Assembly (NCBI GenBank): GCA_020073705.1
Contig: JAIQES010000046.1
Location: 1-34,163, forward strand
Origin: Terriglobia bacterium
GTDB taxonomy: Bacteria > Acidobacteriota > Terriglobia > Acidiferrales > UBA7541
Direction of reading: 5' to 3'
DNA length: 34,163 nt
Shown: piece after piece, positions 25,336-33,287 of the stretch
Position numbering within the stretch: the first letter of the stretch is position 1
Layout: the number at the start of each line of letters is the position of its first letter
The notes under the pieces: generated by a model
What the model was told of the DNA's origin: nothing
What the model saw: only the letters and a program-made list of their open reading frames with translations
The model's database searches: none
Position numbers and translations under genes: made by a program

Positions 25336-26622
25336 ATGTCACGGAAGCGGCCATGGTACAGCATCCTCTACATCCAGGTGCTCATAGCGATCATCCTCGG
25401 CATTCTCATCGGCCGATTCTTCCCGCAGACTGGCATCAAGCTGAAGCCGCTGGGTGACGGTTTCGTCGCGCTGATCCGAATGATGATTGGCCCGGTGGTT
25501 TTCTGCGTCGTAGTGCAGGGTATCGCGTCCGTGGGCGATTTGAAGAAAGTCGGCCGCATCGGAGCGAAGGCGCTCGTCTATTTCGAAGTAGTATCGACGC
25601 TGGCGCTGATCGTCGGCATTCTGGTCGCACTGATTCTTCACCCTGGCAGAGGGCTGAATATCGATGCGGCGGCGCTGGATTCCAAGATAGTCTCCGCGTA
25701 TGCGGGTCGCGCAAAAGAGGCAGGAATCGTCGCCTTCCTGCTGGCGATAATTCCCCGCACCTTTGTCGATGCCTTTGCCGGCGGTGATGTTCTCCAGGTG
25801 CTGCTGATTTCTATTTTGACGGGATTCGCTATCTCACGTCTGGGTGGGCTCGGCGAACGAGTTACACGCGCCATCGGAGCCGCGACGAAGATAGTTTTCG
25901 GCATCATTCGCATCATTGTGAAGGCTGCGCCTCTCGGCGCTCTCGGTGGCATGGCGTTCACGGTGGGGAGCTACGGCATGGGCTCGCTCTCGAATCTCGC
26001 CGAGCTGATCGGCGTTTTTTATCTCACCAGTCTGATCTTCGTTTTGCTCGTCCTCGGAAGCATTGCTTATTGGGCGGGCTTTTCGATTTTTCGTTTCATG
26101 GCCTACATCAAGGATGAGCTGCTAATCGTGCTGGGCACGAGTTCGTCCGAGACCGTGCTCCCGGACATGATGCGGAAACTCGAACGCCTTGGTGCGCCGC
26201 GCTCGATTGTAGGCTTGGTGTTCCCGACGGGATACAGTTTCAATACTGATGGAACCAATATCTATCTCACACTGTCGGTGCTATTCGTGGCGCAGGCAAC
26301 AAACACACATCTGACCCTGGGACAGATGGTCGGGATCCTGCTCTTTGCCATGCTTGCGTCGAAAGGAGCCTCCGGCGTCACCGGCACCGGTTTTGTGACA
26401 CTCGCCGCGATACTCTCCGCCGTTCCCGCCTTACCCATTCAGGCGCTGGCTATCCTGGTCGGGATTGACAAGTTCATGAGCGAATGCCGAGCCCTGACGA
26501 ATGTTATCGGGAACGGCGTCGCCACCATCGTTGTCAGCCGCTGGGAGAAAGAGTTAGACGCCGAAAAAATGCGGGAGATTATGGCGCATCCGATCGAAAG
26601 TGGCGAGGCCAACGGTCTATAA
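25336..26622 (+). CDS. Dicarboxylate/amino acid:cation symporter (DAACS family, DctA/GltP-like)
   Basis: A 428-residue membrane transporter. It begins with a first helix ([18 protein letters not shown]) and carries the signature loop [14 protein letters not shown], then [17 protein letters not shown], the second hairpin [18 protein letters not shown] and the last helix segment [17 protein letters not shown]. These are the substrate- and sodium/proton-binding elements of DctA, GltP and related carriers of C4-dicarboxylates or acidic amino acids. GGAAGGGG lies 6 bases before ATG 25336, so the upstream in-frame ATG 25297 is not used. It ends the operon that starts at 22010 and is probably its uptake system for an anionic carboxylate. 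Confidence 0.92.
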   Translation: MSRKRPWYSILYIQVLIAIILGILIGRFFPQTGIKLKPLGDGFVALIRMMIGPVVFCVVVQGIASVGDLKKVGRIGAKALVYFEVVSTLALIVGILVALILHPGRGLNIDAAALDSKIVSAYAGRAKEAGIVAFLLAIIPRTFVDAFAGGDVLQVLLISILTGFAISRLGGLGERVTRAIGAATKIVFGIIRIIVKAAPLGALGGMAFTVGSYGMGSLSNLAELIGVFYLTSLIFVLLVLGSIAYWAGFSIFRFMAYIKDELLIVLGTSSSETVLPDMMRKLERLGAPRSIVGLVFPTGYSFNTDGTNIYLTLSVLFVAQATNTHLTLGQMVGILLFAMLASKGASGVTGTGFVTLAAILSAVPALPIQALAILVGIDKFMSECRALTNVIGNGVATIVVSRWEKELDAEKMREIMAHPIESGEANGL

Positions 26623-28123
26623 GCTTTTGGCGGCAGTGGCAACCGGCAAAACAATGAGACAAAACCGACTTGACTCATACCGGCCTTCTCATGGAAGAGG
26701 CCAAGTGGTAGCCAAGGATGAGAAACGTGCCGCCGAACTCTGCCAGCGTGCCTGTGACGGGAGCGACGGACTGGGCTGCTACAACCTGGCCGTGGCGTAT
26801 GTACAAGGCATCGGCGTGAGTAAGGATTTGAAGCGGGCCTTTCAACTGTTCAAGCAGGCGTGCGATCGAGGTGATGCGGAAGCCTGTCCCTTAGTGCGGG
26901 AGTTGGACGAACGTTTGGGATTCAGCGAGCTGATCGATCAACACTTGACTGACTCTCGGAGCAAAAACACAAAGTTCGTTCTGGCCGACCTGATCCGGCA
27001 ATCGGTCTACAGCCGGTTGGCGGGATATGAAGACGTGAACGACGCCGAGCGCGTCTCCCAAGATCCGACGTTCCGGCTGATCGGTTCGGAGAAAATCTGG
27101 GAGCGTGGGGCGGCGCTGACTTCCCGTTTGCAATCCTTCGAGACGGAACTGTTGACGCAAGGAGAGAACCTCGCAGGCTTGGCCACGATCAACCGAGAGT
27201 TGATCGCCAAGGCGGAAACCATCGGATCTCCACAGCGCGTAGTGCTGGACATGGATAGCACCGAGATTCCGGTGTACGGTCAACAGGAGCGGAGCGCCTA
27301 CAACGGCCACTTCGAGTCCACTTGCTATCACCCGCTGCTTCTGTTCAATCGTGAAGGCGACTGTTTGGCAGCGAAGCTGCGGCCCGGCAACGTGCACAGT
27401 GCCGAGGATTGGGAAGAATTGTTGCTGCCGGAGATTGAGCGGCAACAGAAGCTGGGCAAGGATGTGGTGTTTCGGGCAGACGCCGCCTTCGCTAAGCCGC
27501 CGGAGATTTATGAGGCGCTGGAGAAGCGTGGCGTGAAGTATGCCATCCGCATCCCGGCGAACGACAACCTGGAAAGGAACATCGCGGAGTTGTTGACGCG
27601 GCCGATAGGAAGACCCAGTCATAAACCCCTGGTCCGGTACAAGGGCTTTCTCTACCAAGCGGCGAGTTGGAAGACGGCGCGGCGGGTTGTGGCAAAGGTG
27701 GAGTTCCACTTTGGGGAGTTGTTCCCCCGAGTCGGATTCATCGTGACCAACCTGGGGACGGACAGCCGGGCTGTGGTCCGTTTCTACAACAAGCGAGGCA
27801 CGGCGGAGCAATGGATCAAGGAAGGCAAGCAGGCGGTGAAGATGACGCGGCTGAGCTGCCATCATTTCCGGTTCAATGAGGCACGACTCTGGCTGAGCGT
27901 GTTGGCCTACAACCTGGGCAACTTGTGGCGGCGGCTGGTGCTGCCGAAGAGAATCGACCACTGGTCGCTCACGAGCTTGCAGCAGCGGCTGGTGAAAACG
28001 GGCGGACGCCTGATCAAGCACGCCCGATATTATTGGCTGCTGCTGGCGGAGAGCCACCTCACGCGGCCGCTGTTTGGAGGCATGCTGCGAAGGATTACGG
28101 CGCTCCCATCACCAGCAGGATAG
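26600..28123 (+). CDS. Chimeric ORF: Sel1-repeat fragment fused in frame to a 5'-truncated IS1380 transposase
   Basis: Residues 38-96 form a cysteine-rich Sel1-like repeat ([42 protein letters not shown]). From residue 97 (base 26888) the sequence switches to IS1380-type transposase: [35 protein letters not shown], the first catalytic aspartate in VLDMDSTE (D217), the second in FRADAAF (D294) and the glutamate region [11 protein letters not shown] (E403 or E408). The usual N-terminal transposase segment is missing. The C-terminus, ending [13 protein letters not shown], is complete. The frame opens at a GTG overlapping the symporter's 3' end in another frame. A more likely start is ATG 26654, but neither has a good ribosome binding site. 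It is probably a deletion or insertion product and not a working transposase. Confidence 0.75.
   Translation: MARPTVYKLLAAVATGKTMRQNRLDSYRPSHGRGQVVAKDEKRAAELCQRACDGSDGLGCYNLAVAYVQGIGVSKDLKRAFQLFKQACDRGDAEACPLVRELDERLGFSELIDQHLTDSRSKNTKFVLADLIRQSVYSRLAGYEDVNDAERVSQDPTFRLIGSEKIWERGAALTSRLQSFETELLTQGENLAGLATINRELIAKAETIGSPQRVVLDMDSTEIPVYGQQERSAYNGHFESTCYHPLLLFNREGDCLAAKLRPGNVHSAEDWEELLLPEIERQQKLGKDVVFRADAAFAKPPEIYEALEKRGVKYAIRIPANDNLERNIAELLTRPIGRPSHKPLVRYKGFLYQAASWKTARRVVAKVEFHFGELFPRVGFIVTNLGTDSRAVVRFYNKRGTAEQWIKEGKQAVKMTRLSCHHFRFNEARLWLSVLAYNLGNLWRRLVLPKRIDHWSLTSLQQRLVKTGGRLIKHARYYWLLLAESHLTRPLFGGMLRRITALPSPAG
26888..28123 (+). mobile_element. IS1380-family element, left end deleted
   Basis: Transposase homology begins abruptly at about 26888 inside the Sel1-like frame, so the left terminal repeat and the transposase N-terminus are absent. 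The right part runs at least to the stop at 28121-28123. The spacer up to about 28290 probably also belongs to the element, but no partner repeat exists to fix its right edge. It separates the symporter operon from cassette copy B. Confidence 0.6.
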
Positions 28124-28352
28124 GCGAGCCGTAGACGGAAACAGATTTCGGTGCCGAGCGAGACTGGAGAAGGAAAGGTGTTTGAGGAATGGGTGGGAGA
28201 AGCGCCAGTTTTTGGCTTTGAGATTTTGCCGCGGCCGTCGGAAAGGCTCTGCACTCAAAAACCTGGCTGTAGCATTGCATACTGACGGGGTTGAGTGTAC
28301 GTTATCGGTTGGCCGGGAAGTCAAAATGGAAATCCCAGAAAAGAGGGACACG
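28124..28352. other. Spacer between IS1380 remnant and cassette copy B
   Basis: No gene. The open frame continuing from 28074 into the following gene is antisense-type or IS-derived sequence without a start. The segment upstream of copy B shows no clear similarity to the region upstream of copy A, so homology between the cassettes starts near the first coding sequence. Confidence 0.35.
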
Positions 28353-29213
28353 ATGAAGTTTTTAATCACGAAGTTAGTTGTCATCGGTGCCATGGTCGGC
28401 ATGGCGATGTTTACGCGGGCAGGCGCGCCGCTCCCTGCCGCCGACGATGAACAGGCGGCCGTGCAGGCCCACCAGGCCTTGACCCAGGCACTGGCCAAAG
28501 GCGACAAAACAGCAGCAGGACAGCTCCTGGATGCGCAGTTCGAGTGGACCGACGTCCAGGGAAAGACGCGGAGCAAGACGGAAACCCTCGAAAACTTGGC
28601 TGCGCTCGCCAGCGACCTGTCCGGTGAAGCGAATGTAGAGACACACAACTTTGGGCAAGTCGAGCGTTTTGTAGGGACACGCCAAAACACGCGTCTCGTG
28701 CATTTGTGGGTAAAGCGCCCGGAGGGTTGGCGGGCGTTCGCGTTTCTGGACGTACCTATTCCCGCAGCTGGATACAAGAACCCGCCCACACCTCCGTTGG
28801 CGAAAGGCCTGGACTGCATCAACCCGTGCAAAGAGCTGCCGTTTAAGCCCGCCAATGCGGCGCAAGAGGGCGCTATGAAGGCGTGGCTGGGAACGAAGAT
28901 CGACGAATGGCATGCCATCCCGGACGATTGGGTGAAGCGTGTGCACGAGGCCAGTCTAGCCATCAGCCCCACCATGTACATGAACAAGACCGAGCGATTG
29001 GCGATGTTGGTCAAGCAGAAGGAAACCTATGGAGACGGTGCGCCGAGTCCCGCGGTGGACACCATGCAAATGTACGACTTTGGGAACGCCGTGATCATGA
29101 GATCGGTTCATGCGCCAGGGCCGAACGGTAAGCGCGCTCGCGCCATCCGTCTGTTTGTAAACGAAGGTGGCGTTTGGAAAATCGCCGTGAGTGCTCAGAC
29201 GAATATAGGATAG
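28353..29213 (+). CDS. Secreted NTF2-like (SnoaL/DUF4440-like) protein, cassette copy B gene 1
   Basis: A 286-residue exported protein, counterpart of the gene at 17925. A signal peptide spans about 1-28 (KLVVIGAMVGMAMFTRAGA). The first NTF2-like domain has QALTQALAKGDKTAAGQLLD, FEWTDVQGKTRSKTETL and LWVKRPEGWRAFAFLDVPIP. CINPCK follows, then the second domain with MKAWLGTKIDEWHAIPDDW, MYMNKTERLAMLVKQKETYG and VWKIAVSAQTN. The start is ATG 28353 with AAGAGGGA upstream; ATG 28326 is also in frame. Compared codon by codon with copy A, the stop here is a CAG-to-TAG change, and the codon aligned with copy A's stop reads CAG, so the last seven residues of copy A are lost. Function is unknown; the paired Cys may form a disulfide. 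Confidence 0.78.
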   Translation: MKFLITKLVVIGAMVGMAMFTRAGAPLPAADDEQAAVQAHQALTQALAKGDKTAAGQLLDAQFEWTDVQGKTRSKTETLENLAALASDLSGEANVETHNFGQVERFVGTRQNTRLVHLWVKRPEGWRAFAFLDVPIPAAGYKNPPTPPLAKGLDCINPCKELPFKPANAAQEGAMKAWLGTKIDEWHAIPDDWVKRVHEASLAISPTMYMNKTERLAMLVKQKETYGDGAPSPAVDTMQMYDFGNAVIMRSVHAPGPNGKRARAIRLFVNEGGVWKIAVSAQTNIG

Positions 29214-29281
29214 TCAAACAGCGCAATGAACCAGGACCAAGCGATGGAGATTGCGGGCATTCCAGTTTCCAGGAGGGGTAC

Positions 29282-30190
29282 ATGAGACGCTTCGTCACAT
29301 ATGGGCTCATCATTGGCGTGGTGTGCGCCACCGCATTTGCCGCGCTGGCAGCCAAGCCGGTTGCCGCTGCCGAAGATGAAATGGTGCTGTTCCAGGCCGA
29401 TCAATCTTTGGCTCAAGCACTCGGAAAAGCGGACAAGGCAGCCGTGGGCGCGCTGCTAGACGAGAACTTTGAGTGGACGGACACCGATGGCAAGACATGG
29501 ACCAGGGCACAGGTCCTCCAGAACCTTGCCAAATTCAAGATTGAGAGCGAGGCCGACTGGACGCACGCCTATCCTCATGTTGGCGTGGTCTTGAACATCC
29601 ACCACAGTCCGCGTTTTGCGCACATATGGGTGAAGCGCCCAGCGGGCTGGCGAGCGTTCGTCTATCTGGACACCCCCATTCCTGTGTCGCCAGCGACGCC
29701 TGTTCCACTGCGTCATTATGATGCCAACGCTGTCTGCAATAACCCATGCAAGACCCTACCCTTCAAGCCCACAACGACAATCGATCAGACCATCATTACG
29801 ACTTGGCTCAAGGGCAAGGTTGCCGAATGGCATCCCGACCCGGATATTTGGACGGTTCCGACCGGCGACGAATTCTTGATCATCAACGACCTTCCCCGCC
29901 TGAAAGATGGAATTGCCTCGAAGGCGGAGCGGGTGGCACAGCTCGTTAAGGCGAAACTGCGTGGCGGAATCGGTGTGCCGGGTGACCCGGTGACCTCCAT
30001 GCGCATGACAGATTTCAGCGGGGACGGCGCGGTGGTCATTTCGCATCACGTGCCCCGCGACGGTGGGAAGCCGTATTACAACGTCCGCGTTTGGGTATAT
30101 CGCAATGGTGGCTGGCAGATTGTGATCAGCCAGCAGACGACGATTAAGAATGCCCCACCCGTAGACGCCAAATCAACATTGCCAATGTAA
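29282..30190 (+). CDS. Secreted NTF2-like (SnoaL/DUF4440-like) protein, cassette copy B gene 2
   Basis: A 302-residue exported protein, about 81% identical by hand alignment to the minus-strand gene at 16964 and collinear with it without gaps. It has the same signal peptide, two NTF2-like domains, the central VCNNPCK motif and identical ends (DAKSTLPM against DIKSTLPM). Differences cluster in the signal peptide and the linker; the block LNIHHSPRFAHIWVKRP is unchanged. The ATG at 29282 is fixed by AGGAGGGG just upstream, the same site as in copy A. The 68-base gap to the preceding gene is also conserved with copy A. After the stop the segment ATGTAAAAGGAG is still shared, and a ribosome binding site there precedes a short ORF (30210-30437) of unknown meaning. 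Confidence 0.8.
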   Translation: MRRFVTYGLIIGVVCATAFAALAAKPVAAAEDEMVLFQADQSLAQALGKADKAAVGALLDENFEWTDTDGKTWTRAQVLQNLAKFKIESEADWTHAYPHVGVVLNIHHSPRFAHIWVKRPAGWRAFVYLDTPIPVSPATPVPLRHYDANAVCNNPCKTLPFKPTTTIDQTIITTWLKGKVAEWHPDPDIWTVPTGDEFLIINDLPRLKDGIASKAERVAQLVKAKLRGGIGVPGDPVTSMRMTDFSGDGAVVISHHVPRDGGKPYYNVRVWVYRNGGWQIVISQQTTIKNAPPVDAKSTLPM

Positions 30191-30634
30191 AAGGAGAATA
30201 CGATATTAAATGCGTGCGGGATTCCCTGAGAGCCAGCCGCAATCGTCGGTAATTCCCCGTAAACGCGCTGGCGGTACTGTTCTTTTGATGATGCCTGGAA
30301 CGGCAGAGAAATCCGTACCCAATCTGGATAGGTCCCGAGAGGACTTGGCCGACCTGCGATGCCGTGTTTCACTAGTGATGCGGGAATTTTCCAGCATATT
30401 TCTATCACGCACGCGAGTAAGTCTCGTCCGAGGATAACCTCCGAGTACCCGACAATACCGCTGGAATGTCGCAGACGTGAACGGCACTTCTAAGCGCATC
30501 GCGTTTACCATCCACACCCCAGTTGGCTGGTCCTAAACCTTGCTTCCGACGGGTGTGCGTGATCACCAGAGATCGTGACACATATCACCGCTTCAAGTAA
30601 GCGGCTCTGGTAAACAAATGGCCGGAGAACAGAG
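30191..30634. other. Intergenic region downstream of cassette copy B
   Basis: About 440 bases. AAGGAG at 30192-30197 sits 12 bases before an ATG at 30210 that opens a 75-codon frame ending at 30437. It has no recognised family and may be a decayed third cassette gene. The rest holds no gene. GGAGAACAGAG just before 30635 is the ribosome binding site of the next gene. Confidence 0.35.
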
Positions 30635-31873
30635 ATGAAATCAAAAATGTTTGTGATTCTGCCAATTACGACCCTGTCTGGCTTGCTTCTCTTAATCTTC
30701 AGCCACAATATGCCTTCTAATCTGACTGCGGCTGCAAGGGGGGAGAAACAAGAGAATATGGTCACAAATGTTCTGATGAGATCAGGTGCTCCTAGTAAGA
30801 CTATGAGGGAACTGGTTTCCCCGGCTCCTATTGTGACGACTGGAATTCCCTTAGGTGAATCGCAAGCGACCGAGCCTCAGACTACTACTACAATCGCACT
30901 GAAAGACAGGTACCATGCCGTGGAAGTGGAGAAGTTTGACGTTCTAGAGGGAGTAGAATTCCCAACGGATTATATCCAGTCGTTGCAGGATGAAATCGTG
31001 AAGGAGTTCGGCAAGTCGCAGCAGTTCAAGCAAGTGCTCCCGGCCGGACAGAACCCGGCGGACGCCACCGCCTCCACGCTTCGCTTGTCCGGCACCGTGA
31101 CCTATTTTGATCCAGGCAACCGCGCCGAGCGCTACTTTGGATCTGGACAGGGACACATCGTTATCTACGTCGTTCTTGGGGACCGTCCTACAGGCGAGAC
31201 TCTGGTCACCGATCAGATCAGCGCGACTCTTTCCGGAGGTATATTTGGCGGCAATCCCAAAAATATAACGCACGAATTCGCGAAAACACTTGCAAACACT
31301 ACGAAATTACTTCTAGAGAAGCCAGTGCCTTCCCCTGGCGAGTTGGCTCCGCCAGAGGCCGCCGGTCCTCGACCGCCTTCTACAGACCACAAGGTAGTTA
31401 CCATCTCGAGCGGCAACTATGACCAAGGCCAAGTTAACTTGAATGCCGAAGCGTCTACAGGATATCGGCTCGTGGCGTTTACGCCAAAAGGGATGGAAAG
31501 CGCCGATGTCACGATGGAAAGCTCTGCTACTCCTCCGCAGGTCTACCAGTACCGCGTGCTGCATACACACTTGTTTGGAAACCTGGAGAAGGATCTGAAT
31601 AAAGCTGCACTGGACGGATACCGCTATTGTCCGAACACTCTGGCTTGGCTCGCCGGTGGCTTTGGTGCCGTGGGTTTCGCGATCATTGAGAAGCCCCCTG
31701 TTCCATCGAAGACAAGCTATGAATACCGAGTGCATGCGGCCACGCAGTTGTCAAACGCTCAAAAAGACGTTGTCAAGGACCAGCGCGAAAACTTCAGTCT
31801 TGTAGGCACATTCGAAACCGCCGACAGGCACATTGCGCTCATGGAAAGGACAGTCAGCAAAGCCGGCGAGTGA
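30635..31873 (+). CDS. DUF4410-domain exported protein with three C-terminal repeats
   Basis: A 412-residue protein. Residues 1-33 contain a hydrophobic export segment (FVILPITTLSGLLLLIF). Residues about 92-230 match the DUF4410 pattern: YHAVEVEKFDVLEGVEFP, a helix with EIVKEFGKSQQF, LRLSGTVTYFDPGNRAERYF, GHIVIYVVLGDRPTGETL and a glycine-rich turn. Residues about 255-408 are three divergent copies of a repeat with the pattern YxYRV, a helix, GYR, then a strand ending ME or IEKP: about 262-300, 304-355 and 362-405. DUF4410 proteins are thought to be outer-membrane or periplasmic lipoprotein-like with GNA1162-type folds; the cellular role is unknown. GGAGAACAGAG precedes the ATG. It is a single gene transcript as far as visible. 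Confidence 0.75.
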   Translation: MKSKMFVILPITTLSGLLLLIFSHNMPSNLTAAARGEKQENMVTNVLMRSGAPSKTMRELVSPAPIVTTGIPLGESQATEPQTTTTIALKDRYHAVEVEKFDVLEGVEFPTDYIQSLQDEIVKEFGKSQQFKQVLPAGQNPADATASTLRLSGTVTYFDPGNRAERYFGSGQGHIVIYVVLGDRPTGETLVTDQISATLSGGIFGGNPKNITHEFAKTLANTTKLLLEKPVPSPGELAPPEAAGPRPPSTDHKVVTISSGNYDQGQVNLNAEASTGYRLVAFTPKGMESADVTMESSATPPQVYQYRVLHTHLFGNLEKDLNKAALDGYRYCPNTLAWLAGGFGAVGFAIIEKPPVPSKTSYEYRVHAATQLSNAQKDVVKDQRENFSLVGTFETADRHIALMERTVSKAGE

Positions 31874-32112
31874 CAACCGAGGCATTGATCTTCAGGACTT
31901 AGCGGTGGAGAGTGTCCGAAGTGAACTGCTACAAAGGTCTTCATACTCCAAATTAGGCAGCTTTCTGAGGAGGTGGATACTCCTCTTAACCTGGCGATTG
32001 CTCCCGAGTGAAGGCGTACTCTGAATCAACATTCTTGGCTTATTAACACAGAAACCATCGGACATCGAGACGATCGTCACGAGCACGCCTTACCAACAAA
32101 ATCGGATTCCGC
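31874..32112. other. Gene-free spacer
   Basis: About 240 bases with no recognised gene or repeat. AGGAGGTGGATACTCCTCT near 31968-31986 is an imperfect inverted repeat that might act as a stem-loop after the DUF4410 gene. Confidence 0.3.
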
Positions 32113-32180
32113 CCGAGAAACGCTCTTATCGGAAAGTGGCCCGAGACGCACACCGCCGAAAATCCCACATTCCGATAAGC
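32113..32180 (+). repeat. Palindromic repeat of the TTCCGATAAG family
   Basis: CTTATCGGAA at 32125-32134 and TTCCGATAAG at 32170-32179 are perfect inverted copies 35 bases apart. They are preceded by CCGAGAAACG and followed by GCGG. The same order occurs at about 33945-34020 and, on the other strand, at 6655-6732. The second arm merges directly into the MITE-like element. Confidence 0.6.
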
Positions 32181-32396
32181 CGGGCGGTCTCAATGGGTCG
32201 ATGCAACACTTGCTCGAAGTCTTCTTGTAGGAGTCTACAAGGCTGATTTCGTTCGCGAGCGTTGATTCAAATGGAACACTGCCCTGTTTAGGTTCTGATT
32301 AAGGAGTGCCGTACAGATCGATTCTCGAAGGGAAGTATTGTCAGATCAACCGATTAGATAGCGTTGCATCGACCGATTGAGCTCGCACGACTTATC
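32174..32396. mobile_element. MITE-like element with IS30-type inverted termini
   Basis: The element is about 223 bases with no gene. Its ends match as inverted repeats over about 36 positions, 30 identical by eye. GATAAG, a GCG-rich stretch and CTCAAT lead into GGTCGATGCAAC on the left (32174-32209) and, reverse-complemented, on the right (32361-32396). The inner 20 bases from 32190 match 18 of 20 with the left end of the IS30 element at 883. It therefore looks like a non-autonomous derivative that an IS30-family transposase could recognise. It ends 5 bases past the stop of the membrane protein gene on the opposite strand. A related copy starts at 34028. Confidence 0.65.
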
Positions 32397-32401
32397 AGGA
32401 G

Positions 32402-33076
32402 TTAGCCTCGTTGTTCTATATTCAGTGGAGCGCGTTTTCTTTCCAGCCAGTAGGCTATTCCGGCGAATGCCGAGTAAGAGACTAATGCGGTAACCGCAGC
32501 TGCCTTGTCAGAAGTTGGTGGAGGCCCAAAGAAAATGTACGCTTGAACAGCCAGCATGATGAAGCCAAAAATCACAACGCCGAAGCCGCCGCCACGAGAT
32601 ACCCGTGTTGTCGTTTTCATGTAGAGATACATCCCACTGAAGAGGACAGCGATTTCGAGCAAGAAGGCAAATGCCGGATAGTTCCAGAGTCCGAGTCCCA
32701 CCTTGAAGGAATTGTCATACAACGGCAAATCGGGGCGATGCACAAGCCAATCAAGCACCCAGTGAGAGAACACGGCTGCGCCAACCAATGCGGCGGCCGA
32801 CAAGCCATTGGCTTTGCGAAACACGTAATAGGCGATGCCTGCGGCGACTGACCACAACATTGCTCCTAGCAGGCTGTGGGTGTACGGCATGTAATAGAGG
32901 TCGAGTGGATTGGTAGCCGTGATTCCAGGAGTGATACGAACCTTTTCGATACCGAGGAGCACAAAAATGCTCCAAAACACATCAAGCAACTGCACAGCGA
33001 TGAAGAGGACCCACAGTGGAATGGGGTTCTTCGCCGCTTTTGCCGCCAGGCTTGGTCCGTAATGACCTACAAACAC
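32402..33076 (-). CDS. Multi-pass membrane protein, YdjM-like (metal-dependent hydrolase-type)
   Basis: A 224-residue protein with about six hydrophobic segments. The N-terminus MFVGHYGPSLAAKA, the internal MPYTHSLLGAMLWS and SHWVLDWLVHRPDLPLY carry the histidines and aspartate expected of the YdjM/LexA-regulated membrane hydrolase group (PF04307-like), where they are thought to bind a metal. The C-terminal part has PPPTSDKAAAVTALVSYSAF and a basic tail. Function is unknown. No strong ribosome binding site precedes the ATG at 33076. The gene is alone, and its 3' end abuts the MITE-like element. Confidence 0.7.
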   Translation of the reverse strand: MFVGHYGPSLAAKAAKNPIPLWVLFIAVQLLDVFWSIFVLLGIEKVRITPGITATNPLDLYYMPYTHSLLGAMLWSVAAGIAYYVFRKANGLSAAALVGAAVFSHWVLDWLVHRPDLPLYDNSFKVGLGLWNYPAFAFLLEIAVLFSGMYLYMKTTTRVSRGGGFGVVIFGFIMLAVQAYIFFGPPPTSDKAAAVTALVSYSAFAGIAYWLERKRAPLNIEQRG

Positions 33077-33172
33077 TTAGTTCATCCGTATCTGCTGCTA
33101 TTTTCCAGTCGAATTAACCCTACGCCAATTTCAGCCCAAAAACCAGTCTCCTAAGTCCGACGAACAGTTCTC

Positions 33173-33210
33173 AACTCCTGAGAAACGGGATTCTCGGTAA
33201 CTGGCCCGAT
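33173..33210 (+). repeat. Half-copy of the TTCCGATAAG repeat family
   Basis: AACTCCTGAGAAACGGGATT followed by CTCGGTAACTGGCCCGAT matches the first half of the repeat at 33945 and the reverse complement of 6655-6732. The second arm is absent here, so this is a partial copy. Confidence 0.5.
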
Positions 33211-33287
33211 CCGTGATGCAGCATCAGCACTTGCATATTTCTGGACCAATCTGCAACCCGCGGACTCAATCTGCATCTAATTGTTAA

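Noticed and set aside
26891-28057. A 388-codon minus-strand frame over the IS1380 transposase
   Set aside because: Antisense of a clear transposase with catalytic motifs; no independent support.
883-28123. Composite transposon bounded by the IS30 and IS1380 elements
   Set aside because: The two IS belong to different families with different ends, and the IS1380 copy lacks its left end, so they could not move the intervening DNA together.
30210-30437. A 75-codon ORF after cassette copy B
   Set aside because: AAGGAG upstream is suggestive, but the spacing is long, the composition is not gene-like and no family is recognised, so it is only mentioned in the intergenic entry.
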